Of a stretch of 64,000 bases of DNA, positions 35,001 through 43,303 are shown piece after piece. Source of the stretch: Zobellia nedashkovskayae (lineage in GTDB: Bacteria > Bacteroidota > Bacteroidia > Flavobacteriales > Flavobacteriaceae); contig NZ_JADDXR010000002.1 of assembly GCF_015330125.1 (NCBI RefSeq), forward strand, positions 3,980,685-4,044,684. Reading direction: 5' to 3'. A program made the position numbers and the translations under genes. How positions within the stretch are numbered: the stretch's first letter is position 1; every line of letters begins with the position of its first letter. The notes beneath the pieces were generated by a model. The model did no database searches. It was not told the DNA's origin and saw only the letters and a program-made list of their open reading frames with translations.

Positions 35001-36052
35001 AATCTTTAAATCAAATACTTGGTTTGAAATCAAATGGAGATATTATAAATTCTAAGACTGGTCTTGAAAATTTTCAAATTCTGTCACCGTATCAAGCGCA
35101 ATTTTCGGGAGCCAGTAAAATAAATGATTTTATTCAAACTGAATTCAAAAAGGGAGCTAAGTATGAGTTGCGCAAAAACCTTTATAAAAAATCTGATAAA
35201 TTAATTAGAACAAAAAATTACTATCAAAACAAGAAATTATTATTATCAAACGGTACACTCGGATTTATAGGGGGTAAAAACTACAGAGAGAAATTTTTTC
35301 ATGAAGATAAAGAAGGGTTGAAAAATATACCATTCTCAGATATTAGAAGCATGGAGCAAGAATTTTTTGAATTGGCTTATGCTGTTACTGTTCATAAATC
35401 ACAAGGAAGTGGGTTTAATCATCTATTTGTAGTCATACCGGCTCGATATGGGCTATTATCGAAAGAATTGATTTATACAGCACTTACAAGAACAAAAAAG
35501 TCGATCACTTTATTTCTACAAGCCAACTCAGAAAAATCTAAAAGTGTTTTAGAAATAGCAATGAGTAGGTCATTTTCAGCAAGTAGAAGAACAAGTTTAA
35601 TGTTAGACAAACCCTATCGTTTTTATGATTTAGAACCTGAACCTGGCATTTACGTTGAATCTAGAATTGAATTACTCATATATCATCTACTTATGAAAAA
35701 GAGAGATGACCTAGGTAAAGACATTTTTGATTTTGCATATGAAGAAAAACCAATAATTGATGGTGAGGAAATCAATATAAAAACAGATTTCACAGTTTAC
35801 GTAAATTCAAAAGAATGGTATTGGGAGCACCTTGGTTTATTAGAGCAACGCAAGTATTCTTGGACATGGAAAAATATAAAAACAAAGACCTACAAAGATG
35901 CAGGCATATGGAATAACGTAATTTCTACGGATGAAAGAAATGGAATTAATCCACTTAAAATAGAAACCATTATAGATTTAATTATTGAAGACAAAGTAGA
36001 AACAGAAGACAAATACCACCGGTATTCTAATCATCATTATTATTTAAGATAG
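32060..36052 (+). CDS. RecD-like ATP-dependent helicase of the type I restriction locus
   Basis: A 1330-residue protein. The first 750 residues have no known catalytic motif; residues about 100-200 are a Cys/Trp-containing domain (NGTICNDPANNTYCNGFH). The C-terminal half is an SF1B RecD/TraA-type helicase: Walker A GNAGSGKS at about 759-766, Walker B NVIIDETSMVD near 837, LIGDSNQLPAIG near 874, and VTVHKSQGSGF with YTALTRTKKS. The last 150 residues (FDFAYEEKPIIDGEEINIKTDFTVY...WYWEHLGL) resemble a nuclease-like fold. It starts 3 bases after the small gene and ends one base before hsdR, so it belongs to the operon. Confidence 0.8.
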   Translation: MASYDLQDPYDLDIMRSDFDAINEDEWEDYIQLAIEKKIGFKNVGALKSAKKKAGISKYLSDKMIKWALSIVEDLEERIEDDEKDKKSEAFIKSSSFNMPNSNLTLRVAWHDNKWNGTICNDPANNTYCNGFHSLLSERIRKRKDENMAKEISNRGKAISNIDYLPPCFWSANLFSEKSIKVKHDNPAAPNLETIEEKLPANSILSWPFAVSFTRTQKEQNESGAYPKNLESVRIPRFNAKIHENKSIAFMYAKFSNPITEEEQQYLVVGAGIVDNKQQASDIKHFGPASEIKSIKERPRGNFKYRNFPSMNWAMRFSFDNYATVRMPYHEYLDEAERLEETDRDEFLKNIKVAISEPELEWCFKYVAMDIGDDEAIYILTKMRKSLMTCRDDGVVPVEEMQERIEKVENLLEMAWSSRSYFPGFVSISRVLLHQNDEPDFPLEQFYEDFKIDAQQPDKELEQVLNAPRTQNLSKKVEGYLIDLVDRLAQKGLTIEQFLNLAMLNLKPFQFQRILDGKLRLSDDWIRKFDESVKRSHNPNDIIENPYLLYEDYEYWPDSHDDVYGEELDAPIDIFKIDIAYFPHPNFQPRIDLQRKMSFIDKRRIRALIVRHLNTLENSGDCFADANALQQVMANYPLYYEIGKDYQVPPQFFYPINSEYANHFQDEYNKLVLVEENDTMYYYLSEVYNAEKNIEEKIHELLRASSNSDVYPELDDYLNKSVLRLKENIGDEFDEVGFRDERNNLYQNIFSQKLFVVSGNAGSGKSYEILNILTHLETNQNQKYLLLAPTGKAALRLSSDGDFPNITASTIDKFIADVKYHKISRATIKQFKNVIIDETSMVDLLKFEKLLKIFNFKEPSFKRLILIGDSNQLPAIGYGRVLADVINYIRSSNSHQNNFIQLETNCRSELKDNQVLDLAEAFKQKGELEPNLKRKFDDKEIQISNGFRTRYWESKDKLYIQITEEFKKLAANEGINGNLHESLNQILGLKSNGDIINSKTGLENFQILSPYQAQFSGASKINDFIQTEFKKGAKYELRKNLYKKSDKLIRTKNYYQNKKLLLSNGTLGFIGGKNYREKFFHEDKEGLKNIPFSDIRSMEQEFFELAYAVTVHKSQGSGFNHLFVVIPARYGLLSKELIYTALTRTKKSITLFLQANSEKSKSVLEIAMSRSFSASRRTSLMLDKPYRFYDLEPEPGIYVESRIELLIYHLLMKKRDDLGKDIFDFAYEEKPIIDGEEINIKTDFTVYVNSKEWYWEHLGLLEQRKYSWTWKNIKTKTYKDAGIWNNVISTDERNGINPLKIETIIDLIIEDKVETEDKYHRYSNHHYYLR

Positions 36053-36053
36053 T

Positions 36054-39000
36054 ATGGCATTTCTAAACGAATCACATATTGAAGACGCAGACATTCAGTT
36101 TTACTTGAATGAATTGGGCTACGACGAACATATTAACGCCTGGGAAAAGAAACTGGTAGGTCGTAACAACCTAAAAGATGTTGTCTTGCGTGACCGTTTG
36201 CGAATCAGTCTGGTGAAATTAAATCCCAATCTCCCTGAAACTTGCATTGAGAAAGCTGTTTATGAGCTCTGTAAAAGCAGGGTGACCATGACGCCAGTAT
36301 TAGCAAATAAGCAAGTCTATCAACTAATTAAAAACGGAATTCCAGTTTCTTATAAGAACACTCAAGGTAGAGAAGAAAATGGCTATGTAAAGGTTGTAGA
36401 TTTTGAACACCCAAAATCTAATGATTTTGTAGTGGTTTCTCAATTGAGTATTGAATACCTTCAAATCGAAGGAATTACAAGAAGGCCAGACGTACTTCTC
36501 TATGTGAATGGTTTACCCTTGGTAATGATAGAACTTAAGAATGCCACGGAAAAGGTGAAATCTGGCTACGATACCAATTTAAGACGATATAAGCGGGATA
36601 TTCCGCAACTGTTTTGGTATAATTGTTTCACCTGCATATCTAACGGTATACAAACTCGTGTTGGTGCTTTCAATGCACCGTGGGAACATTTTTTCTCTTG
36701 GGTCAAACTCCAAGACACAGCCGTTACCCATGACCAAATGAACCGTTTAGAAGTAGAGGCTGAAAGTGAAGCCAGTAAAAACAGACTCAGTTTGGAACTT
36801 TTTAGTAAGGGTCTTTGTCAAAAAGAAAAATTTCTAGACTATTATGAAAATTTCACCTTGTACTACAATGATAAAGTAAAAATTATTGCAAAAAACCATC
36901 AGTTTTTAGGAGTCAATAATGCAATTGTGGCTCTAGAAGACAAAGAAGATAGACAGGGTAAGTTAGGCGTGTTTTGGCATACGCAAGGTTCTGGTAAATC
37001 ATATTCTATGATTTTCTTTTCCCGAAAAATAGAACGTAAAGTAGCGGGTAATTGGTCCTTCCTAATTATCACCGACCGTAAAGACCTTGATAGTCAGATT
37101 TATCGCAACTTTAAGGATACTGATACTATAATCGAAACCAAAGAACAAAAAGAAAATTATTACCGACCAAGTTCGCGTAAGCACTTACAAGAATACTTGC
37201 AATCGAATCGAACATTTCTGTTTTCACTTATTCATAAATTCGGAATTGAAAAAGGAAAAACCTACCCGCAATTAACGGATAGAGACGATTGGATTGTAAT
37301 TGTAGATGAGGCACATCGTACCCAGTACAAAGGATATGGTGAAAATATGCGCATAGCGGTTCCCTATGCCCAATATATAGCCTTTACTGGAACACCTTTA
37401 TTACGGAGTGAGTTGACCAAAGACTGGTTTGGCCCTTATGTTTCCGAATACAATTTTGCACAAAGTATTGAAGATGGAGCTACCGTTCCACTTTATTATA
37501 AGAAAAGCGTACCTAGGGTAGAGCAAGTAAATGAGGATTTGGTTGGTGATGCAGCGCAAATACTGGAAAATGAAAATCTTACCGAAGAACAAAAAAAACA
37601 GTTAGACAGGGAATATTCGACCTTAATGCAGGTAGTCCGTAGGGAAGACCGACTAAAGGAAATTGCAAAGCATATTGTGCAGCATTATCCGTACCGCTTA
37701 GATATGGAGGACTCAGAAGGCAATAGAAAGCCCATGAAAGCCATGGTGGTAAGCATAGATAAGTTTACTGCTGTGAGGATGTATGAGTTTGTTCAAGAGG
37801 CTCAAAAGGAGGAAATAAAGCAATTGCGTAGAAAAATTCTTATAACCACAGATTTTGAAGTAAAAGAAAGATATAAGAGAGCCTTGACCTTTATGGAAGA
37901 GACTCGCATGGCAGCAGTAGTTAGTGGAGAAGGAAGCGAAGAGGAAGAAAAGGAAAAATTTGAAAAAGAAGGTTTAAACATTAGTCCTCATAGGAAACTA
38001 ATGGATTACCCTGATGAAGATGGCCGTAATATTGAAGACTATTTTAAAGACCCAAATAGCACGTATCGCATCGTCTTTGTAACAGCGATGTGGCTTACGG
38101 GTTTTGACGCCCCTGCTGTTTCTACGCTCTATCTAGACAAACCTTTGCAGAATCATACCTTAATGCAAACCATTGCAAGGGCAAATAGGGTTTTGGAAGG
38201 GAAGAAAAACGGATTGATTATTGACTATTTTGGCGTGTTCAGAAATCTCAAAAAAGCTTTGGCGGCTTATGCAGAAGGAACTAAAGGCAAACCAACAGAT
38301 GGCGATGATGATGAATTCCCAGTTAAAGAGTTCGAAGAACTATTAGAACTTTTGGAACAGGGTATTTTAGAAGCTAAAGTATTCTGTAAAGACTTAGGTG
38401 CAGACATAGATACGATAATCAACTTAGGAGAAAAAGGCTTTAAAGAAATTGAATTATTTCAAGAATACGCTAATCTCATTTTAGCTAAAGACGACCATAA
38501 ACGCCAATTAGGCCTTTTTGTAAATACAATTGATGGGCTATATGACTCGGCAAAACCTGAGATTTATGGACATCCAAGAATTAAAAAAGCAAGAGATGTT
38601 TTTGAGTACCTTAAGAAAGTAGTGGACCGTCATGTTGATCAAGACGAAGCTGTAGAACGAGCGAAGCAAAAACTAAACAAGCTTTTAGATAGCAGTGTAT
38701 TGGGCAAGGGAGATCTCCAAGAACCTTCTATTTCCGATAATTATATTATAAAATCTTCAAAACAGATTGATTTAAGTAAGCTCGATTTTGAGAAGTTACG
38801 TGCCGCATTCCCAGAAAATAAGCATAAAAATATTCAATTTGCAGACCTCAGGGAATTGATGGAGATGAAACTCAAAATGATGATTGCTCAAAACAAAACA
38901 AGAGGATCATTCCTAGAAAGATTCGAAAAAATTATCGAAGATTACAATTCAGGGCATTTAGATATAGAAGATGTTTATGATGCAATGACTGATTTTGGAA

Positions 39001-39350
39001 AAGATTTATCAAAAGAACAACAAAGAGCCGCATCCGAAGGACTTACTGATGAGCAACTAGAAATTTACGATTTACTAAAGAAGAAAAAGCTAACTAAAGA
39101 GGAGGAAAAAGCTGTTAAGTTGGCAGCTACTGGGCTATTAGAATCTCTTTTTGACGCAAAGAATAAAATATTGATTCAAGAATGGCATAAAGAAAAAGCT
39201 ACCCAAGAAATGGTACGCCAGGAAATAAAAAAGATTCTAAACGAAGCTCTGCCAGAAAGCTATGACCGTAAAGTATTCTCAGAAAAGACTGATGTGGTAT
39301 TTCAGCATTTTTATGAATTGGCGGAACAGGGTAGGGGTTTTTCGGCTTGA
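36054..39350 (+). CDS. hsdR: Type I restriction endonuclease subunit HsdR
   Basis: A 1098-residue motor-nuclease subunit. The PD-(D/E)xK nuclease lies near the N-terminus (RPDVLLYVNGLPLVMIELK, with Asp146, Glu160 and Lys162). The SF2 translocase follows: Walker A THTQGSGKS-like (HTQGSGKSYSM near 312), VDEAH near 418, FTGTP near 443 and a second RecA domain with TGFDAPAVSTLYLDKPL and QTIARANR near 690-720. A helical C-terminal domain binds the HsdM/HsdS core. It moves DNA and cuts unmodified targets. It starts one base after the RecD-like gene and is the last gene of the operon. Confidence 0.93.
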   Translation: MAFLNESHIEDADIQFYLNELGYDEHINAWEKKLVGRNNLKDVVLRDRLRISLVKLNPNLPETCIEKAVYELCKSRVTMTPVLANKQVYQLIKNGIPVSYKNTQGREENGYVKVVDFEHPKSNDFVVVSQLSIEYLQIEGITRRPDVLLYVNGLPLVMIELKNATEKVKSGYDTNLRRYKRDIPQLFWYNCFTCISNGIQTRVGAFNAPWEHFFSWVKLQDTAVTHDQMNRLEVEAESEASKNRLSLELFSKGLCQKEKFLDYYENFTLYYNDKVKIIAKNHQFLGVNNAIVALEDKEDRQGKLGVFWHTQGSGKSYSMIFFSRKIERKVAGNWSFLIITDRKDLDSQIYRNFKDTDTIIETKEQKENYYRPSSRKHLQEYLQSNRTFLFSLIHKFGIEKGKTYPQLTDRDDWIVIVDEAHRTQYKGYGENMRIAVPYAQYIAFTGTPLLRSELTKDWFGPYVSEYNFAQSIEDGATVPLYYKKSVPRVEQVNEDLVGDAAQILENENLTEEQKKQLDREYSTLMQVVRREDRLKEIAKHIVQHYPYRLDMEDSEGNRKPMKAMVVSIDKFTAVRMYEFVQEAQKEEIKQLRRKILITTDFEVKERYKRALTFMEETRMAAVVSGEGSEEEEKEKFEKEGLNISPHRKLMDYPDEDGRNIEDYFKDPNSTYRIVFVTAMWLTGFDAPAVSTLYLDKPLQNHTLMQTIARANRVLEGKKNGLIIDYFGVFRNLKKALAAYAEGTKGKPTDGDDDEFPVKEFEELLELLEQGILEAKVFCKDLGADIDTIINLGEKGFKEIELFQEYANLILAKDDHKRQLGLFVNTIDGLYDSAKPEIYGHPRIKKARDVFEYLKKVVDRHVDQDEAVERAKQKLNKLLDSSVLGKGDLQEPSISDNYIIKSSKQIDLSKLDFEKLRAAFPENKHKNIQFADLRELMEMKLKMMIAQNKTRGSFLERFEKIIEDYNSGHLDIEDVYDAMTDFGKDLSKEQQRAASEGLTDEQLEIYDLLKKKKLTKEEEKAVKLAATGLLESLFDAKNKILIQEWHKEKATQEMVRQEIKKILNEALPESYDRKVFSEKTDVVFQHFYELAEQGRGFSA

Positions 39351-39603
39351 CAGTCGCTGTGGACCATCACTAGAAAGGACTTGAAGAAATGATGAAAATA
39401 AATTTTGTTTTAATTAATCATTATATTCAATATAGATACCGATAATTTAATTTTTCCTAAGTTAGTAGGAGGGAGGTAACTAACGATTTGATATTACACA
39501 AAATCAATAGTTTATCTCAGGTTTAAATAGCAATTTCTAAATCTTTTAATTGTAACAAGGACTATAGACAATCAACCCAAATTAGAATTAAAAAAAGTAA
39601 AAA

Positions 39604-39741
39604 TTTAGTTTGAATCTTTACCAGAAAAAAGAAAGTAGGAGGATAAATCAGGCTACTAGAATGACTTATCACTCCTGTTCAATAGAAGGAAATTCTTTAT
39701 CTGAAAACGACACATTTAATTTAATTTTTCAAGAACTATAA
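39604..39741 (+). pseudogene. Remnant of a Fic-domain protein
   Basis: A 45-codon fragment without its own good start (open from 39604) reads NQATRMTYHSCSIEGNSLSENDTFNLI, which matches the conserved N-terminal TY-x-S-x-AIEGN motif of Fic/DOC proteins (the inhibitory-helix region), then stops at 39739-39741. The catalytic HxFx(D/E)GNGR motif is absent. It lies in the 513-base gap after hsdR (39351-39863) and is a sign that the right edge of the island has decayed. Confidence 0.7.
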
Positions 39742-39788
39742 AAGTAATTTAAATGAATGTTGAAACAATTATATAGAATACTAATTTC

Positions 39789-39803
39789 AATTTGACGTCG
39801 ACA
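39789..39803 (+). repeat. 15-base direct repeat, copy 1 (AATTTGACGTCGACA)
   Basis: The same 15 bases recur at 40295-40309, about 500 bases away, on both sides of the ParD-like gene. Read on the minus strand it begins TGTCGACGTC, which resembles TGT-starting ends of Mu/Tn5053-type transposons. A match at the left of the island was not found. Confidence 0.6.
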
Positions 39804-39863
39804 GCTAAACTGGCAGAGACCAAGTATATAGAATAATAAAAGGTTTTTAAAACCACCGTAATT

Positions 39864-40088
39864 ATGAATATAGATTTTACTAAAGAACAGCATAATTATT
39901 TAGAGAAGCTAATCGCTTCTGGTGAGTACGAAAACATAAATGATGTACTAAAAGATGCAATCAGTCTACATTCTGAATACCGCCAAAAATCCATTAAAAA
40001 TTTTCAAATTGAAGTTGAACGAGGATGGTCAGGTCCGGGTAGTAAAAAATCCTTAAACCAAATTATAGCCTCCAAGAAAAATAACTAA
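39864..40088 (+). CDS. Orphan ParD-like antitoxin
   Basis: A 74-residue ribbon-helix-helix-type protein: NIDFTKEQHNYLEKLIASGEYENINDVLKDAI has the ParD start (strand, helix, SGEY turn, helix), followed by a charged tail likely to cover a toxin. ParD binds DNA as a dimer and neutralises a ParE toxin. No ParE-like gene follows: the next 840 bases have no credible frame. It is either a leftover or acts alone as a regulator. A hairpin follows 28 bases after the stop. Confidence 0.8.
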   Translation: MNIDFTKEQHNYLEKLIASGEYENINDVLKDAISLHSEYRQKSIKNFQIEVERGWSGPGSKKSLNQIIASKKNN

Positions 40089-40115
40089 CTCGTTTAGTAT
40101 AGGCTCTATTACAAA

Positions 40116-40154
40116 TTGAAGTAATTAAATTTTCATGAACCTTAATTACTTCAA
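40116..40154 (+). terminator. Hairpin after the ParD-like gene
   Basis: Perfect 13-base arms (40116-40128 and 40142-40154) with a 13-base loop; AT-rich, no clear T-run after it. It could end transcription of the antitoxin gene or be a trace of an element end. Confidence 0.5.
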
Positions 40155-40294
40155 GAAAATTGAAAAAAGTAAAATTTCATGAGTTTTTCACGAAAACCTT
40201 CATAAATTAATAACTTAAAGTACTGATAATTAATAATTTAAAAATGCAGTAAAGCAATAATGAGTATATTTTAAAATCCAATATAGGATATTTT

Positions 40295-40309
40295 AATTTG
40301 ACGTCGACA
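40295..40309 (+). repeat. 15-base direct repeat, copy 2 (AATTTGACGTCGACA)
   Basis: Identical to 39789-39803. It lies in the 841-base gap 40089-40929, which also holds the ParD hairpin, the paired dif-like sites and the terminator of the DUF937-like gene; no coding potential is visible in the rest. Confidence 0.6.
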
Positions 40310-40680
40310 AATGGAATTATTTCGTAAGATTTATATCAATTAATATTTTGGTGAAAATTTTACTTTCAAAGAATAATGAAAATTCACATATTTATTTAAA
40401 ATCTATATTTTAAAATCACGTTTTCACAGAAAATTCACAAATTGATTACACCTAAATTACTACATATCACTAGCTTATAAATATTTTTGTGAATAATAGT
40501 TCAGATTTTAAATAATGTCGGTATAGATTTTAATTGAAGTTTGACAGTTTCTCGCTGGGTTTCTGAGAATTTGAAATTTTCTAAAAAGTTTATTCTGTTT
40601 ACAAATATTGAAGCTATGTAAATTAAAAAGGTTGATGACCCTGTTGGTAATTCTCATAAAAGCTATAAACTTGAGGGATA

Positions 40681-40781
<101 letters not shown>

Positions 40782-40876
40782 GAACCTCCCTATTAACCTA
40801 CATTTACCAACGTTACATTTCATTTCAATCGCCCACAGCATAATTAAAAACTTGTAAACGATTTAAGAGAAACAAA

Positions 40877-40903
40877 AAAAACCGCTCATTGATGAACGGT
40901 TTT
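40877..40903 (-). terminator. Terminator of the DUF937-like gene
   Basis: Hairpin with AAAACCG and CGGTTTT outer arms and TCAT/ATGA inner arms, 27 bases after the stop of the minus-strand gene. Confidence 0.7.
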
Positions 40904-40929
40904 AATTCTAACTAATCTAAACTAATCTC

Positions 40930-41367
40930 TTAGAACAGACCTTTTGCTTTGCTAAGCAAGTCACCAGCATCACCGCCAACTAGACCGCTAAGACTTTCTA
41001 AACTAAAAGCAGAATCTCCTGCTTCGTTAGATAAAAACTTCTCTTTAAGGCTATCCACCAGTCCTGGTGCCACGTTACCAGCTTCTGCCTCAGCTTCACT
41101 AGCACTCATTCCTTTCTCCTGTAGAATCTCAGTAAGTTTACCTTTCAAATTTTGAACAATACCACTGTCTTCAGTCGCATTTCCATCGTTAGAAAATAAG
41201 CTTGTTACCGCACTTAGGTCTCCGGAGCTTACTTTCTCCATAAGGCCATCTATAAGTGATGAAGCTCCTTCTTCGGCAGCACCACTGGTTGCTTCAGAAC
41301 TTAAAGAATTTGCGCCCATTTTTTCTTGCAATTTTTGAATTGCCATTTGTTTTAGTTGATCTAACAT
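40930..41367 (-). CDS. DUF937-like small acidic protein
   Basis: A 145-residue Gly/Ser/Ala-rich acidic protein without a signal peptide. Two similar halves are visible (SLIDGLMEKVSSGDLSAVTSLFS and GLVDSLKEKFLSN), and the end SGLVGGDAGDLLSKAKGLF is typical of DUF937-like proteins common in Bacteroidota. The function is unknown. It is a monocistronic gene with its own terminator. It is the first gene of the conserved right flank. Confidence 0.7.
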   Translation of the reverse strand: MLDQLKQMAIQKLQEKMGANSLSSEATSGAAEEGASSLIDGLMEKVSSGDLSAVTSLFSNDGNATEDSGIVQNLKGKLTEILQEKGMSASEAEAEAGNVAPGLVDSLKEKFLSNEAGDSAFSLESLSGLVGGDAGDLLSKAKGLF

Positions 41368-41511
41368 AGTATTTAGTATTTATAGTTAATAATGGTGTTA
41401 TTCGTTGTTGAACAAGGCTTTACAAGTTCGTAATTACCTTGGTTGTTCTTTAAAGATAATAGATAAATATTAGAATTGACTATCTATAAACAAGAACCGG
41501 ATTTAGCAAAA

Positions 41512-41541
41512 AAAAAGCCCGTCATTGCTGACGGGCTTTTT
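41512..41541 (-). terminator. Terminator of the cold-shock gene
   Basis: Perfect hairpin (AAAAAGCCCGTCA/TGACGGGCTTTTT) with a 4-base loop, 4 bases after the stop of the minus-strand cold-shock gene; A-run on one side and T-run on the other. Confidence 0.85.
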
Positions 41542-41545
41542 AAGG

Positions 41546-41740
41546 TTAATCTATAACTTTAACGTTAACTGCGTTTAATCCTTTTTTTCCTTGGGTTAGT
41601 TCGAATTCGACTTCATCGCCTTCGCGAATCTCATCTACTAATCCTGAAATGTGAACAAAATGTTCTTCGTTTGAACCTTCTTCTGTAATAAATCCGAAAC
41701 CTTTGGAATCGTTGAAGAATTTTACTGTTCCTGTACTCAT
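41546..41740 (-). CDS. Cold-shock domain protein (CspA family)
   Basis: A 64-residue protein with the full cold-shock fold: TGTVKFFNDSKGFGFITEE carries RNP1 (KGFGFI) and EEHFVHISGL carries RNP2 (FVHI). It binds single-stranded nucleic acids and melts RNA structure at low temperature. It is followed by a strong terminator. The upstream 286 bases hold a long inverted repeat (41919-41970) that may be part of the leader RNA. Confidence 0.93.
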   Translation of the reverse strand: MSTGTVKFFNDSKGFGFITEEGSNEEHFVHISGLVDEIREGDEVEFELTQGKKGLNAVNVKVID

Positions 41741-41918
41741 AAATGTAATATAATTTAATATTAATAATTACTTAGAGAATAACAATTATGATGCCACAAA
41801 TGGATTATGACACTATTTTTCTACATATAAGTCTCGTTAACCTAAAAATTTGTCATTGTAAGTTAAATCCCCTGTCGTTCTATAATTAAGGAAGAAAACA
41901 ATTTTTGTTCTAAATAAA

Positions 41919-41970
41919 ACCTGCTGTAATGTTCTTTGGATTTTTAGCTTCAAAGCACACTACAGCAGGT
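41919..41970 (-). other. Inverted repeat upstream of the cold-shock gene
   Basis: Outer arms ACCTGCTGTA and TACAGCAGGT (10 perfect bases) with an inner CTTTG/CAAAG stem, about 180 bases upstream of the cold-shock start. It is either the terminator of the upstream coiled-coil gene, whose stop is 57 bases away, or a structured leader. No T-run follows on either strand. Confidence 0.5.
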
Positions 41971-42026
41971 AGATACTGCAAAAGTAGATTTTACCTAACA
42001 TTCATTAGGCGTTTTGTATTGGGTTT

Positions 42027-42470
42027 TTAAAAGAAAGGAGATTGTTGTCCTGTACAAATAGTAAGGTACTCCTCTACACCTTCATTCAATCTTCTGAATT
42101 CGGTAAGGTGCCTTTTCGCTCGATCTAGTTGATTGCTGACCGTTTTACGTTTTCCTTTAAGCGATGAAATAATTTCGCTGTTGGAATGGCTTAAAGAGTC
42201 CATTTTACTTCGTAATGATTCTATTCTCTCATAAAGGGAATAGGTTTTAGGTTCACAACGATACGAATTGAGCTTCGTTCGTAATTGAACCAAATCTTTT
42301 TGATTGCGTTGAAGTCTTACAACAATTGCATTTTTGTCGTTTTCTTCAACTCTTGACGCGGCATGTTGAGCTGTTGTTGTCATAGGTGCAGAGTTTAGGG
42401 GTTGTTGAGATATTAAGCGATACTCTAAGTTAATAAAAAAATCAATCGAAAAACGACTTAACATACACAT
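42027..42470 (-). CDS. Coiled-coil protein of unknown function
   Basis: A 147-residue frame, mainly charged helix (VVRLQRNQKDLVQLRTKLN, RIESLRSKMDSLSHSNSEIISSLKGKRKTVSNQLDRAKRHLTEF, shown in parts), so it is likely a coiled coil. The first 29 residues (MCMLSRFSIDFFINLEYRL) look less protein-like, and the Met at 42383 may be the true start, giving 118 residues. No family is recognised. Cytoplasmic by lack of a signal. Confidence 0.55.
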   Translation of the reverse strand: MCMLSRFSIDFFINLEYRLISQQPLNSAPMTTTAQHAASRVEENDKNAIVVRLQRNQKDLVQLRTKLNSYRCEPKTYSLYERIESLRSKMDSLSHSNSEIISSLKGKRKTVSNQLDRAKRHLTEFRRLNEGVEEYLTICTGQQSPFF

Positions 42471-42766
42471 AATCAGACTTTAACACTTAATTAGTGATGT
42501 TTGCTATACTATGTCACCAACGGTAACGAGGCTTTTTATACACAAGTTATCAACAGCTAATAAGCTGATTATAAATACTTAGCGTAAGAATTTTCAACAG
42601 TAGTTAAGTGTAGCACATTGTAATTATCTGAAAATTAAATTTTTAGAGTTTTTCATTATCTTGTTCGAAAACCAACGTATTAAAGGCTAATAAATTGAAA
42701 AATTCCGTTGTAAGTATCAATTTAATCGTTAAAAAGTACAACTGTATTGAATTATTAATAAAAAAA
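42471..42766. other. Non-coding stretch with two DnaA-box-like words
   Basis: AT-rich stretch without coding potential. It has TTATACACA at 42536-42544 and TTATCAACA at 42547-42555, similar to DnaA boxes, but no dnaA, dnaN or other origin genes are near, so an origin is not claimed. Confidence 0.3.
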
Positions 42767-42801
42767 ATACCCTCAAAAAGCATAATGCTCAATGAGGGTA
42801 T
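42767..42801 (-). terminator. Terminator of the small secreted protein gene
   Basis: Hairpin with perfect arms ATACCCTCA/TGAGGGTAT, followed on the minus strand by a T-run, 22 bases after the stop at 42824. Confidence 0.8.
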
Positions 42802-42823
42802 TTCAGTCTAGGTGGTTTGTTTA

Positions 42824-43153
42824 CTATTCTTCGTCTTCAAACTCAATCTCTGCCATCTGACGAGATAATCGGTTCGAAAATGGCTCAGTTATCAAATCTT
42901 GTAACAACCGTTGTCTTTTTCTTTCGGAAATATCTAAGGTATCTAATATCTCTCTGCGTCGTTTGGTTTCCGCCAAATGTTCTTCTCTCAATTTGGTACG
43001 TTTCTCAAAGGTTGTAATATCTTCTTCAGAATCAAAACGTTCCATTACCGTATATTTGGTAACTTCAGTTTGTTTTTCTTTTATTTCTTGAGCGGACAAT
43101 CCGCATGTGCCTACAAGAATGCAAGCAGCGATCATAAAAAGGGGGTTTTTCAT
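42824..43153 (-). CDS. Small secreted charged protein of unknown function
   Basis: A 109-residue protein with a signal peptide (MKNPLFMIAACILVGTCGLSAQ). The mature part is helical and highly charged (FEKRTKLREEHLAETKRRREILDTLD in parts) and ends in an acidic tail EFEDEE. No family is recognised. It is monocistronic, with its own terminator, and convergent with nothing; it is divergent from the YceI-like gene. Confidence 0.65.
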   Translation of the reverse strand: MKNPLFMIAACILVGTCGLSAQEIKEKQTEVTKYTVMERFDSEEDITTFEKRTKLREEHLAETKRRREILDTLDISERKRQRLLQDLITEPFSNRLSRQMAEIEFEDEE

Positions 43154-43303
43154 AATTACTTCATATTAGTTCTGTTACGAAGATACTACTTTAACAAAAG
43201 TAGTACCAATTCGTGCACCAGATTGTTATTAGGACGATAAATTTCTTCCGATTATCGGTGTTTTCAAATACCTTTATACCTATAAAGATACAATTACCTG
43301 CCC

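Noticed and set aside
42536..42555. Replication origin from two DnaA-box-like words
   Set aside because: Only two words, one with a mismatch, and no origin-associated genes nearby.
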